DNA of 64,000 nucleotides from Ichthyophis bannanicus. Taxonomy: Eukaryota; Chordata; Amphibia; Gymnophiona; Ichthyophiidae. Both the position numbers and the translations under genes were made by a program. The DNA lies in the NCBI GenBank assembly GCA_033557465.1, contig CM066040.1:325580297-325644296 (forward strand), given 5' to 3'. Under the pieces are notes generated by a model. That model saw only the letters and a program-made list of their open reading frames with translations. It did not search any database and was not told where the DNA came from. This document shows positions 10,268-20,705 of the stretch, piece by piece (the first letter of the stretch is position 1; every line of letters begins with the position of its first letter).

Positions 10268-12479
10268 CAACATCCTTCATCCACCCCAGGAAAGCCTGAG
10301 CCAATGACCAGGATCCCAACAGAGAATGCTCTATAAAAAGCCATTTAGGATCAAACAAACTCTGTTCTTGCAACCTCTGGCATAATAAGAAGGCCTGATA
10401 ATACAACCTTAAGTTCAGGATCTGGACACCTCTCCCCACTACCCTTAGGATCTTTACCCTTGGCCAAACTGATCCAGGGCATCTTGTTGTTCCATAAGAA
10501 TTTAACCAAACATCAAGCCAGAGAGCTGAAGAAGGATACTGGGATCACCAGAGGTAGTATGCTAAGCAGGTAACGAATTTTGGGAACCAACACCATCTTA
10601 ATGGTGTCTACTCTGCCCCACCAAGACAACGCCAAGAGAGACTACCCATCAATCTTATCTCACACTTTCTTAGAGATGCAATCAAGATTGGTCTGCAGAG
10701 AAGCATCCAAATCCCTATCAAACCATTCAGCCAAATATTTGAGGGGCTGAGCCATCTATTGAAAAGAAAATAATGCCAGAGATTCTCGTGTACCCTGGCC
10801 ATTAAGTGGACAAATTTCAGACTTGTCACAATTCATTTTGTATCCAGAAACCGCAGAGAAGAATGTATTACAGTTAGTAGAGCAGGCAAAGATTCAGAGG
10901 GTCTAGATAACTAAACCAACAGGTCATCTGCATACGCTGGGACCTTAACCTCGATGCCTGCTATATGCACTCCGAAGATAGAGATATCTTGGTGGATTGT
11001 GCATAGTAGGGGCTCAAGAGCCAGGTTAAAAGACAGAAGGAAAGAAGACAATCCTGATGCATCCCCCTCTTTAGAGAAGTCAGGGAAGAGTATGTTGTTG
11101 ACATTTATATGAGCTCTAGGGTCAGAGTACAGAACACTCAAGACTTGAAGAAAGGATTCTGGGAAGTCAAATTTATGTAAGGTGTAGAATAAGTATCTCC
11201 ATTCTACCCCATCAAATGCCTTTTTGGAATCAACTTCTAGAGCTAAGGCTGGGTCAGCCGATGTGCATGCCCAAGACATAATTTGGCAGAAGAGTCTGGT
11301 ATTATCAGAACAGAGTCAACACTTCATAAAACCAGTCTGATCATGAAGATAAGACTTTTCATAACCCCGTCCAGCCTAGTAGCCAGGAGTTTTGCATATA
11401 TCTTGTTATCCGCTTTCAGTAAGGACATCGGTTGGCAGTTTTGTGGCTGACAGGCCTCCCTCCCTGGTTTTTAAAGGAGTACAATGACTGCCTCCGAAAA
11501 GGATGCCGTTGCATGCGGATCTTCACTGAGAGCCGAGAAGTACTGCTTCAGGTAAGGAGATGGCAGGGCAGGGTACCTGCAGAACAACTCCAGTGGAAGC
11601 CCAGGTGTCTGTAGAGCCAGAAGCGAGTAACTACTCATCCTTACAAATCTACTGCTCTTGCGAGGTTATCTGCTCCTTGACCTGATTCTTCTTAGCTGCT
11701 GTGAAGCTAATAACCTGCCCCCGCAGAACCACCTTAAACACTTCCCAAACTGTAGTTAAGGGAAGACCAGAATCCAGATTATGAGCAAAAAATTGGAAAT
11801 TGTTTCACTCAAAAGGGGCTCAAAACCTGGGTCCTCTAGTAGCGCAGGGTTTATACGCTATAAGGGATTCCTTGTTCGCCCCTCTATCCATACTGAGACA
11901 GCTACATGATCGGAGACCAGGATGTCATGGATCTTAGTATCAACCGCTAAAGGAACTAGGCTCTTATTCACCAGAAAGAAGCCAAGACAGGAACGGGAGT
12001 CATGGGGTGCTGAATAAAAAGCGTACTGTTTGCTGGATGGGTGAAGAAGGCGCCAGATATCAGTCAAGCCCTTTTCTGACATAATTGACTGCACCATACC
12101 CTGAGCCTTGAAAGGTGAAGGGCGTACCATTGACTGCCTATCCATAAAAGAATCCAGGACCAAATTAAAATCCTCCACCATTCAGAAGCCATCCTTTTGA
12201 AGAATTCAAGGTGGTCGCCTGTTGGGGTATAAATGTTAAAGATATTGAAAACAGACCTTCTGATCTCTACCTGCAGCCTGACCCATCTAGCATCTAAATC
12301 TGAAGAACAGGATACTATTTTAGCATTCAGTGCCTTGCTAATAAGAATGGCCACACCATTTTTCTTCCATAGTGCACATGAGAACACACACTGACCCACC
12401 CATCCCTGCTGCAATTTACGAGCCTCAGAATCAGGCAAATGTGTCTTTTGAAAGAGGCAGATATCTGCTTACATGTGCC
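10268..12479 (-). pseudogene. L1 ORF2 reverse transcriptase and endonuclease remnant
   Basis: Reading the minus strand from 12479 downwards: an endonuclease part (a WKKNGVAILISKALNAKI segment and IYTPTGDHLEFF, 12064-12438), then an endonuclease C-terminal part with a SDHVAVSVWIEG motif (11858-12181), a degraded linker (11280-11857), the reverse transcriptase core with VDSKKAFDGVEW and the AYADDLLV active site (10911-11279), and the thumb/C-terminal part containing RGVQILNLRLYYQAF (10251-10439). Several stops and frameshifts make it non-functional. Confidence 0.8.
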
Positions 12480-12488
12480 TAAAATATT
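12480..12488. repeat. Target site duplication of the L2 insertion (left)
   Basis: TAAAATATT here recurs at 13957-13965 on the other side of the L2 element. On the minus strand, L1 ORF2 codons join smoothly across the two copies if the L2 is removed. Confidence 0.7.
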
Positions 12489-13956
12489 ATTTATTTATTT
12501 ATTTATTTATTTAACAAACATTTATATACCACTACTTCCAGTGATCAGCAGCGGGTTTGATTACATATTGAAAACTGTCAAATCAGGACAGTATAATTTG
12601 GGGTATATACACGTTGATTCGGAGGGTAAGCACATCACACAGTAATGGGTTCTATTTGTAGAGAGGAGCAATAATTTACATATATACATTTTTACATAAA
12701 TGAACAAAGCGTACATAAATGCATTCCTGTCTCCCAGGGTGGTTAGGCTTAGACCCCTTGGGTTTAAATCAAGTTGAACTGACTCTGAAACAGGTGAGTC
12801 TTGAGATTTTTTCTAAAGTCCGTCAGGTCTTTGCTAGCTCGTAGCTCTGGTGGCAGTTGGTTCCAGAGTGTCGGTGCTGTGTATGAGAAAGCTCTGTTAC
12901 TAGTACTGGTTTTAACAGATCTTATATCTGCTGGAACGAGGAGGGTGTTTGAGTTGATGGTTCTTCTGCTTCTGTTGGGTGGTTGTGAGCAGATTAGGGT
13001 GGAGAGGAAGGACGGTGCTACGTTATGCATGAGTTTGAAAGTTGTTGTTAGTGTTTTATATTTTATACGAGCAGCAATGGGGAGCCAGTGTAGCTCAATC
13101 AATACAGGTGTGATGTGATCAGCAAAACCTTTTCTCATGATGATCCTAGCCGCTACATTTTGCGCCATTTGCAGAATGTTTAAGGTTTTCTTTGGAAGTC
13201 CCTGTAGGATGGCGTTGCAGTAGTCGAAATGTGGCATGATGAGTGCCTGTGCAACAGACCTGAAATCATGAGGTTCAATAATGCTCCGTAGAGGTTGTAG
13301 GACTCTTAGTTTGTGGAAGACGGCTCTATTGGTTTTGCGGAGGTGTTTCTCCATCTTTAGGTTGCTGTCGAATGTTACCCCCAGATATTTTATTTCATTC
13401 TTTGTTTGGTATGTATTGTTGCACCAGGTGATTGATGCAGGGGGGTCAAAATTTGGTTTTCTGGAGATATACATCACCTCAGTTTTCTTGTGGTTGATCG
13501 CCATGTTGCTTTGCTGTAACCAGGTTTGCATCTCACTTAGGCACGCTTCTAGTTGGATGTAGTTTGGGTTATCCGTGTCAAGTTGTGTGTACAGCATAAT
13601 ATCGTATGCATAAATGTGATATTTGATTTTGTGCTGTTGGAAGATTTCGCAAAGTGGTTGCATATAAACATTGAACAGGAGTGCTGAGAGAGCTGAGCCC
13701 TGAGGTATGCCTTGAGTTTGTGGGAAAGCCTCTGCTTTTTCGCCATTGAACTGTACCTGTTGCATTCTGTTTGATATGTATGAGGAGAACCATTTTAGGG
13801 GGGTTCCTGATATTCCTATTGATTTAATTCTGTTTATGAGGATTCCATGGTGAACAGTATCAAAGGCGGCTGAAATGTCGATGAATATGAGTATAAACAT
13901 TTTCTTTTTGTCTTCTAGGCCTTTGAGGAGGTTGTTAAGCAGTGCTAGAAGTAGGG
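12489..13956 (-). mobile_element. L2-clade LINE (family A), 5'-truncated, reverse strand
   Basis: On the minus strand it runs from mid reverse transcriptase through the C-terminus (to 12764), then a 3' UTR and an (AAAT)n tail at 12489. Motifs: IFIDISAAFDTVHH (motif A), GIPQGSALSALLF, an active site reading YAYD instead of YADD, HKKTEVMYIS, ITPVLIELHWLPIAA and FRKNLKTHLF. The change of the first catalytic Asp of YADD to Tyr would abolish polymerase activity. A 9-bp duplication flanks it. Closest local relative is the plus-strand copy at 51.45-53.91 kb. Confidence 0.85.
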
Positions 13957-14053
13957 TAAAATATTGCAGGATTTTTGTTCTTTTAATGGGATGGCCCAGC
14001 CCCTTTACCTTGAGCGATATTACATGAAATTTATTACCACTAGCCATTGTCAT
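12764..14053 (-). pseudogene. Fused frame: L1 ORF2 start joined to L2 reverse transcriptase
   Basis: One uninterrupted 429-codon minus-strand frame. About the first 32 residues (to KRTKILQYF) are the start of an L1 endonuclease. The rest, from about residue 33, is an L2-clade reverse transcriptase and C-terminus. The junction coincides with the L2 insertion point at 13957. The frame is open across the border by chance of phase. There is no reason to think the fusion is a working protein: the endonuclease is cut after its first strand and the polymerase active site is mutated. Confidence 0.85.
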
Positions 14054-14229
14054 AGAGGTACTTATGGAAGCAGAAGAAAGTTCTATAGCGCTTGTGATAC
14101 CAAGAACTGATCAAAGATAATCTGCTGAAAAAGGAAACAGTTTAATCATGCAGAGGGCCATCCTTAGCAGCCATACGTACCCGCCGATGAGCACAAGGTC
14201 CCAAAGAAAACAGTATCCAGCCAATGGGC

Positions 14230-14740
14230 TCACTCCATTGATACCTCAGCCTGCACTCCGCATTTCATGTCTGCCAGATAATTTATCAGGGCAACTAGCT
14301 CATCAAATGTTTTTGTAACATTATTAAGGGTGATTCTCATGCACGCTGTGTAGAAAAGGCCATACGTGGTTTCTGCTGCCTTTAAACGCGGTCTCAGGTC
14401 CAAAAACTGCTTCCGCCTTTGTGTAGTAGACTTGACAAGATCCAAAACAATAAGCACTTTGTGCTCCGCAACCAGGATCTCTTGCTTAGCCCGAGCCACT
14501 TGAAGAATCTGAAGGGTTTGCTGATGAGAAGCTTGGCTACCACTGGCCTAGGAAAGGCCTTGTTCAGTGAGGAGCGGGAAGGAACATGATGCGCCTGGGC
14601 AATGTGAAATTTAAGCCCAACTACAGTGGGATGTTTTGCTCTAGATATTTAAGCATATTAGTGCCCTCTTGCTCATCTGGTAGGCTAATCAGCCTGATGG
14701 TATTGCGGCGATTCCTGTTTGCTAAGTCCTCCACATCCCA
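14230..14740 (-). pseudogene. L1 ORF1 middle and C-terminal remnant
   Basis: The minus strand over 14621-14740 encodes DVEDLANRNRRNTIRL, the start of the L1 ORF1 RNA-recognition fold. Over 14230-14499 it encodes an AKQEILVAEHKVLIVLDLV segment and RRKQFLDLRPRLKAA, as in the ORF1 C-terminal domain. The reading frame between them is broken. Upstream codons lie at 15255-15650, beyond the palindromic insertion. Confidence 0.75.
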
Positions 14741-15254
14741 TTGCAGGGGTGGCGGAAGGGCTTTTTCTTTGGGAGGGCCAAGCTCTGCCCTAACTCCACC
14801 CAAGCACCACCCCAAGTTCCACCCGAACCTTCGCCCATGCACCGCCCCAACCTTTGCCCTAACTCAGCCCAAGCCTCGACCTACAAGAAGAACCCTTTCT
14901 GTTTGCAGATAGAGAACATAAGAACATAAGAGGGAGGGTCTTTGCTGTGATCGTGGCTTTTCTTCAGCCCGTGGGGGAGATGGGATCCCCGTGGGCAGAC
15001 TGCTGCCTGCCGGCCATGATCATTGCAAAAAGCCTTTCTGTCTGCTTGTTGCGGGCAGACAGGAAGGGTCTTTGCAATGATTGTGACTGGCAGGCAGTAG
15101 GCAGAAGAAGAGAAGCTACAATCGCAGAAAAGACTCTTCCTGTCTGCCTGTGGGGATCCGACCACTCGCAGGCAGACAGGAAGGGGCTTTTCTTCTTCTG
15201 CCTGTGGGGGAAGGGATCCCCACAGGCAGCCTGTTGCCTGCTATGCCGGGATCT
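14741..15254. repeat. Palindrome-rich insertion in L1 ORF1
   Basis: A C-rich segment (14750-14890) with CCCAAGC-type repeats leads to a solo octamer run GAACATAAGAACATAA (about 14917-14932), like the complement of a CR1 tail. Inverted segments follow. The clearest pairs 15019-15046 (ATCATTGCAAA...TCTGTCTGC) with 15055-15081. The CAGACAGGAAGG motif occurs in both orientations several times. It interrupts ORF1 of the reverse-strand L1. No transposase or clean target duplication was found. Confidence 0.5.
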
Positions 15255-15650
15255 TTGGTGGGACTAGGGCCCATGTAGTCCACCCCTTTCTGATGCCTTT
15301 GTCCCGTTGTATAAGATCTAACTTAGTGATCCATTTTTCTAGATCAGAGAGTTGGACTTCAACTGCATTCACTCGATTTTCACTTACCAGAAACCTCTCC
15401 TAAAATGCAATGAGCTGCTGAACAACGTTGGCAAGTTCTGATCGTATCTCAGCCGTGCTGTCCAAGGTCGTTCTCATCATCATGCTCAGATTTTGTAGTC
15501 CAATCATGATGGCAGAATCCAGCAGGAGTGAAGAAGGGAGCGGTGCCATCTTCTCTGGGGAAGTCGGGCTGTGTTTTACGTGCTTCACCTCCGAAGGCAG
15601 AGCAAAGGCTGGATCCGATTTCCTGCCTTTTGCCAGATGCTATCATGGAA
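15255..15650 (-). pseudogene. L1 ORF1 N-terminal remnant
   Basis: The minus strand gives a frame (15400-15588) beginning near KMAPLPSSLLLDSAIM and continuing with TLDSTAEIRSELANVVQQL, a heptad-like pattern consistent with the ORF1 coiled coil. A stop follows in the coil. The position, just upstream of the RNA-recognition remnant on the minus strand, supports the assignment. Confidence 0.6.
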
Positions 15651-15659
15651 CGTGGGTAT

Positions 15660-16835
15660 GGTTTATGGTTTATGGTTTAGGCATTTGATATACCGCCCTT
15701 TACTTACGCATCAGAGCGCAACCAAAGTTAGAGTGTTGAAAGTTTTCAGAAGTAGAGCAAAATGGTATGAAGGCCCCTCTGGGAGTGTAACATTGACGTG
15801 GCCATTCACTACTAGCTCATGAGCGCCCCCTGCTGCTTTGTGTTTCTAGCAAATGAAATGATATGAAAATTTGATGTTTCACACAGGATTTACTTTCTGG
15901 AATACGTGTGCACTCGCTGTGTGCTTCTGCGTGGATGCTGTAAAAAATACCTGTTTTTGATTCCTTATGGACACCCTGACATCTGAAATTTTGGTGTGGA
16001 TCAGATGCAAAATGCAAAAGCTATAAAATGACAAAGTTGCACTTGTGTAGTTGTGGAATATGTGGGTCTCCCCAACAGCTCCCTTAATGTGACCCTCATA
16101 GACCCCTCACATCTCTTGACAATATGAGTCAGATGCAGAACCATGACGTCATCAGGTGACCTCAGTGCATATGTGTGTAGTGAGGCTCCCTTTGGTCACG
16201 GGACAAGTCCTACCCCGAGGACCCTCACACCACAGGTAACTTCCCAGGGCCTCTCCCATTCCCTCGCTCAGATGGCATTCTCTCTTAATCAAAGGGAATA
16301 GGTTCTCCATGGGGGGGGGGGGGGAGTGAAATCCCTTCAGGGTTCAGGTGCCCAAGTCCGAAAAAACATGACATTGATTGGAGTGATCCAATTCACTTTA
16401 CTGTCCAACTCAAATAGCATCCAGTTATATAGTTCTTTTGTAGAGAAAGTGTACAGTCCTTGGCAACATGAACTGTATCACCTTAGGTATTTGTGTCTGT
16501 GATCCCAATCTGACTACTTGGCTGTCTAACCATAATTAGCAGACACCAAGGTCTTTTTCCCATCTCACTGGGATCCTACTTCACCCTTTCGTTCCTTCCT
16601 TTCAACCCAGAGGAAAGTCTCCCACCGTACCTTCTCCAGTAAGCAAATTCTGGTCTGGTACTTTGCTCTCCTCCTTGTGACCCAAGCCTGCTCTTAGTGC
16701 TTTCTCCAACACTTAGGGAGGGGGTAGGTAAACCTCTGTCTTGCACATATGCTTCCCAGGTAGACAGGTCCAAGAATCAAGGGAGACTCCACACTGGACT
16801 TAGAAATGACCACATAAAATACTGCGGCTGCAACC
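15660..16835. other. Mostly unrecognised sequence
   Basis: A short L2-like tail fragment (GGCATTTGATATACCGCCC near 15680) starts the stretch. The rest shows no family match. A G run of about 16 bases lies at 16309-16324. Confidence 0.5.
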
Positions 16836-16837
16836 AA

Positions 16838-16936
16838 GGCAATTTTATTTATTTATTTAAAGTTTCTTCTATACCGCACTATTCGGCATCAGCGCGGTTT
16901 ACATGGAACAAAACAACTCAGTACATTTAAACAAGT
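16838..16936 (-). repeat. SINE/L2 tail fragment
   Basis: A (TTTA)n run followed by TATACCGCACTATTCGGCAT and GCGCGGTTTACATGG, the complement of the SINE 3' end. It is the insertion target of the plus-strand SINE that follows. Confidence 0.7.
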
Positions 16937-16939
16937 ATG

Positions 16940-17228
16940 GAGTGGAGGAGTGGCCTACTGGTTGGGGCAAGGTACTTCAGGCCAGAAGGTCAAGGGTGCA
17001 AATCCCACTAGAGGACAGCAACCTTGGGCCGGAAGGACTGGGGTTTCTAGTCCCACAGGTGTTCCTTGTGGTCTTGGGCAAGCCACTTAACCCTCCATAG
17101 CTCATGTTCCCTGTAAAATAGTTAACTCCAAGTTGTAATGCCCTGTTCAATGTAATTTCAGTTTGTTCAATGTAAACCGCGCTGATACAGAATAGCGCAG
17201 TATATAAGAGAATGCAAATAAATAAATA
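16940..17228 (+). mobile_element. tRNA-derived SINE, full length
   Basis: The head carries an A-box-like TGGCCTACTGG and a B-box-like GGTGCAAATCC, then TTGGGCAAGCCACTTAACCC, a GCCCTGTTCAATGTAATTTC block and a tail ending in (AAAT)n. A 7-bp duplication AAGTATG flanks it (16933-16939 and 17229-17235). The last about 80 bp (TGTAAACCGCGCTGATACAG...GCAGTATATAAGAG) resemble the L2 family A tail, which would let L2 reverse transcriptase mobilise it. Confidence 0.85.
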
Positions 17229-17235
17229 AAGTATG

Positions 17236-17777
17236 AGTTTACAAATAACAGGTTAAGAACATGGATAAAAAGGGATACACTATTTATAATACAATTCCAT
17301 TAACTATTTACATAAAATCAACAAGACATCCGTATTTAGAAATGTATATACAACTACATTGCTTAATTCTAGTGCAATCACCAAAAAAAAACCAACCAGC
17401 TACCACTACAGCTCAGCCTCGGATCTTAGGGGTTTATATATGGACAGGCAGAACCTATGGCTTGGCTAAAATGGTATGGATGCATGCTGGAATGGCAAGG
17501 GTCCTGAAGGGATCCTTCCATGTGTAAGTGGATCTTCAAAATATACCTCGTCATGATCCTTGTGGACCCTCTGACAAATCCTGAAAATATGGATCAGATG
17601 CACAATCAAAAATAGAAGGAAAATGAACAATTGTGAGTACAGATTCCTGGAATAAGTAGGTCCTGGAACTTAGGACTAGAATTCCTGCAGTCAGGACCAG
17701 TGCACGGAGATGAGGTGCCCCATTCGCACTCTCTCCCCGGTCTGATTGCCGCCCCTCTCCAGGACCAGCAGCGGTGA
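17236..17777. other. No recognisable feature
   Basis: No family match. It includes an A-rich segment near 17383. Confidence 0.4.
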
Positions 17778-17957
17778 CAATGGTCTCAAACAGCCCTGCA
17801 GTGCATGCCTTAAACCTCTAGCGCTGTGAGGCTGTTTGACTCCCCCACCCCGACGCTGACTTCCTATTTGCATCAGGCCTCAGCAGGGATGGGAGCCAAA
17901 CAGCCTCGTAGCGCCAGAGGTTTAAGGCAAGTGCTGCAGGGCTGTTTGAGACCATTG
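17778..17957. repeat. Foldback with about 65-bp arms
   Basis: The left arm (17778-17842, from CAATGGTCTCAAACAGCCCT to GCTGTTTGACTCCC) is closely complementary to the right arm (17891-17957, ending GGGCTGTTTGAGACCATTG), with a loop of about 48 bp. Some pairing continues outside the arms. Only a few mismatches are visible. The structure could be a small foldback element; no target duplication was identified. Confidence 0.7.
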
Positions 17958-18129
17958 CTGCTCTTGCAGGTCCCAGAGAGGCATGGCAGTGGTGGCAATG
18001 GGCCATCCCTAGATCACTGGCACTGTAGGCAGCTATCTAGTTTACTTAATGGTCCCCCTGGCCCTGCTGCCAGTGGAGAGCGGAATGCGGTGGTCAGTGT
18101 ATGTTACCGCAGTGCTCTCTAGGAATGGC

Positions 18130-19117
18130 CATGGTGATATAGCCCGGGACGCTGGTCAGAGAAGCCTGAGAATCTTCTGATGGAAGGCAAAGGGAGCAGC
18201 ATAGGAAGCGCTGAGGACGCAGTTTTCCAAAGGGCCATGGCAGTCAGCTGTGGCATTGAAATATCAGCAGGACATTCAACAGTATCCAGATAGGAACTGC
18301 TGCCGAATATCTGGGGTGAGCAGTGATATCCAGATAAGTGCTGGTACTTACCCGATTAGCGTGATTTTCAGTTGGCACATTTGCAGATTGCAGCTTAGAA
18401 CTGCTTTTCATGTGACCCACATTGTTGGCTAAAAATGGCACGGAGCAGATAAAGTCATCACTTATCCACACAGTGGCAACAGCACCCTCGCTCTGCCCAC
18501 GGATCGCCTCTCTACTAACTGGACAGGACCAGCGCAGTTTGCAGCAATATTCAGTGACAGTATCTTGATAATGCCATTGAATATCTCTGTCAGCGTCCTT
18601 ATCCGGACAGCCTCCCATTGGCTAAGGATTCTAAATATCAGCCCCTGAATTTCTGCAGTGCTGGTAGTGTTGCTGGCATTGACCCAGCAGTGGAGCAGTG
18701 AGTATCTTCATTCTAGGGAATAAAACCTCTCACTCTGCCTCTCTCTTACATTGTGAGAGTGGATTCTGATCTGAGTTCATACAGTGAATGATGATCTTAA
18801 CAAGAAGGTGTGTCTGGTGCCTGTCTAGACATTTGCCCAGCTGTGTGGAAAGAGAAGAGGAGAAAGAAGAGAGGTGCTGAACCAATGCTTTGCCCAGGAG
18901 TCCAAAAGAGGAAAGGAGAAAGGAGCAGAGATGCATGAATTTTGGATAAACAGGTGCAGAGTCATTGGAATTCAGGGAGCCCAGCATCAGTCCAAAGGGA
19001 ATTAAAGTTCAGAAGGGAACGGAGTCGTCCTAGTAAAGTTCGCCAGCAAGGATCGGACATCTCTAGTCTGCTTTGTAAGGGTGGCCTGTGAGTGCTACAA
19101 GCATAATTAAGGCAATT
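18130..19117. other. Mostly unrecognised; weak palindromic repeat near 18250-18640
   Basis: The part at 18250-18640 has recurring TATCCAGATA, GAATATCT and TCCGGACAG-type segments in both orientations. Similar wording (ATTGAATACC, CCGGACAGCAGTGATATTC) appears near 51290-51345. A dispersed foldback family is possible but not established. The remainder shows nothing. Confidence 0.35.
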
Positions 19118-19268
19118 ATTGGCCTGTGCTACTATTACAGTAATTACTACTAGTACTGCTTAGCATTTGTATGATGCCACATGGCATACACAGCACTGTA
19201 CAGAGTCACGCAAGGGACAGTCCCTGCTCAACAGAGCTTACGCTCTATGCAAGACAAACAGGGGAATA
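19118..19268 (-). repeat. L2 (family B) 3' end fragment
   Basis: Reverse-strand tail: a degraded TACTACTAG run, CACAGCACTGTACAGAG, then a GGGACAGTCCCTGCTC block and GAGCTTACGCTCTA, mirroring the plus-strand tails at 28080-28180 and 42930-43036. Confidence 0.7.
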
Positions 19269-19849
19269 GGGGAGAACTAAGGGGAAATGGTTATAACACA
19301 CAGAGGTGGTAAACAGGAGAGTAAGGGGGTCAGGAGCCAAAAACAGCCTATTGCCATCATAGCCAATCTGGTGGAGAAGGTGGTCACCGTGTGGCTCTCT
19401 GCTTTTATGGAGGGAGTGGCAGAGTTGCCAAGTTACCCAGTTCCAGGAGTGCGATTTTAAGCCAGTCCTGGATTTCTGACCCTTATTCTGATGCACTATG
19501 GGACCTGCAGCACTGATTCCAATGGGTAAAATCAGGCACTACGGACACTATACTGCACTGAAATGCAAATGTAAAACAAGAATAGGCTTAAAATCTCATT
19601 CCTGGAACTGGGTAACTTGGCAACTCGGAAGTAGGTGGACTAGGATGTAAGTTGGACCAGTTTTGTGCTAGTCACGGCACTGGGTTGGTACTGTTGGGGT
19701 ATGAGTTGATATGCCCCATCCCGGATATATGGACAAAGGTTAGCAAGTAATTTTGGTTATGCTAGATCTTTCCAGTACATTTCATTGGGTTAAGAATTCC
19801 ATTTTTTTATACATCTGTTGGCATTATTGGACTTGTGCTGGAATGCATT

Positions 19850-20345
19850 CACTCTTTTTTGGTGGATAGGGCTTTTTCGGTGTAAATGAAGGATACATTA
19901 TCAGTACCCCACTGTTTGGATTGTTGGTCCATCAGAGATCCCCTTTCTCCTCCATTCTATTTAATATCTTTTTGCATCCTTTGGGAGCTTTGAGACAACC
20001 ATTGGCTATAATTGTATATCCTTATGCAGAGGATGCAGAATTAGTTATTCTGTGAGGTAATGCACCTTCCCTTGTGATTTGCCAGTAAAACGAGAAAATC
20101 ACTGCCACATCTACAGGTAACTGACTTATCGGAAGCAGGCTATTATTGAATATTGCACAGACAGGATCAGAAGACCCTTTGGTCACGCCTTTTAGGATTC
20201 ATATTAGTTCCTGTAATATTTCCTTTTTTTGGCCATGCTAAAAGATCTGAGGGTGCAGTTTGATAATTCCAACACATTGGAGTCTCATGTTGCCTGGATC
20301 ATGCTAAGTTGAGATGAATTTGTCCATTTCATCGGTTTTTTGATG
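19850..20345 (+). pseudogene. Decayed LINE reverse transcriptase remnant
   Basis: Plus-strand translation gives a weak but ordered match: SPFSSILFNIFLHPLGAL at about 19935-19990 and YPYAEDAELVIL at about 20018-20055, corresponding to the PQGSxLSPLLF and YADD motifs of L2-type enzymes. YADD is changed to YAED. There are many stops. It is not close to either L2 family seen elsewhere in the window. Confidence 0.5.
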
Positions 20346-20385
20346 TTCAATTTTTCAAAATGGTTATGCAAAACGTACTACATAG

Positions 20386-20516
20386 TAACATAGTGTATGA
20401 TGGCAGAAAAAGACCAATATGGTCTATCTAGTCTGTAACCACCGCTCTGAGTAATTTAACCATCTTACTGGCCAGACTAGATGGACCATATAGGTCTTTA
20501 TCCAGCATCATACACT
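20386..20516. repeat. Head-on CR1-type tails forming a palindrome
   Basis: The segment ACATAGTAACATAGTGTATG with GACCAATATGGTCTATC (20386-20434) is mirrored by GACTAGATGGACCATATAGG and CATCATACACTACG (20472-20512). Both halves match the CR1 3' tail seen at 5446-5500, one in each orientation, giving arms of about 40 bp around a 38-bp spacer. Confidence 0.65.
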
Positions 20517-20587
20517 ACGTAGTAACTAGTAGCTCAACATGGCCACTGTACTGGTCTTTGTGTCGGCTTTGCTGTTGCACACTGCAT

Positions 20588-20705
20588 ACGCCTTCTAGCT
20601 CTACTAGCAAAGTACTAACGCTACAAAGCGTACGCAGCACTGCACAGGCACATGTAAAAGATGGTTCCTTCTCGTAAGAGCTTACAATCTAGTCAATACA
20701 ACAGC
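20588..20705 (-). repeat. L2 (family B) 3' end fragment
   Basis: A degraded reverse-strand tail: CTACAAAGCGTACGCAGCAC, then ACATGTAAAAGATGGTTCC and GAGCTTACAATCTAGTCAA. Confidence 0.6.

Larger units (their letters stand above)
8640..10268 (+). mobile_element. RTE-clade (BovB-like) LINE fragment
   Basis: The plus strand encodes, with several frameshifts, QTGFRKGRGTRDIIADVR (near 8686), a GVQQGC-type motif (near 8952), the FRYADDTTILAE active-site motif (near 9065) and SYGCES near 9421. These are hallmarks of RTE/BovB reverse transcriptases. The last stretch near 10230-10260 (GTTGCCATGAGTCAACACTG) resembles the BovB-type 3' end. The 5' half with the endonuclease is missing. It sits inside the ORF2 C-terminal part of the reverse-strand L1 and is itself split by a SINE at 9690-10165. 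Confidence 0.75.
7600..15660 (-). mobile_element. Old L1/Tx1-type LINE, reverse strand, broken by nested insertions
   Basis: Read on the minus strand, the pieces fall in the order of one L1-type element: ORF1 N-terminus (15255-15650), ORF1 core and C-terminus (14230-14740), the first codons of ORF2 endonuclease (13966-14053), endonuclease and reverse transcriptase (10268-12479), and the ORF2 C-terminus with a Cys-His motif (7793-8600). The gaps are filled by an RTE element (8640-10268), an L2 element (12489-13956) and a palindromic insertion (14741-15254). All coding parts carry stops and frameshifts. The 3' edge near 7600 is approximate. Sequence similarity to the fresh L1 at 31.9 kb is only at family level. 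Confidence 0.8.
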
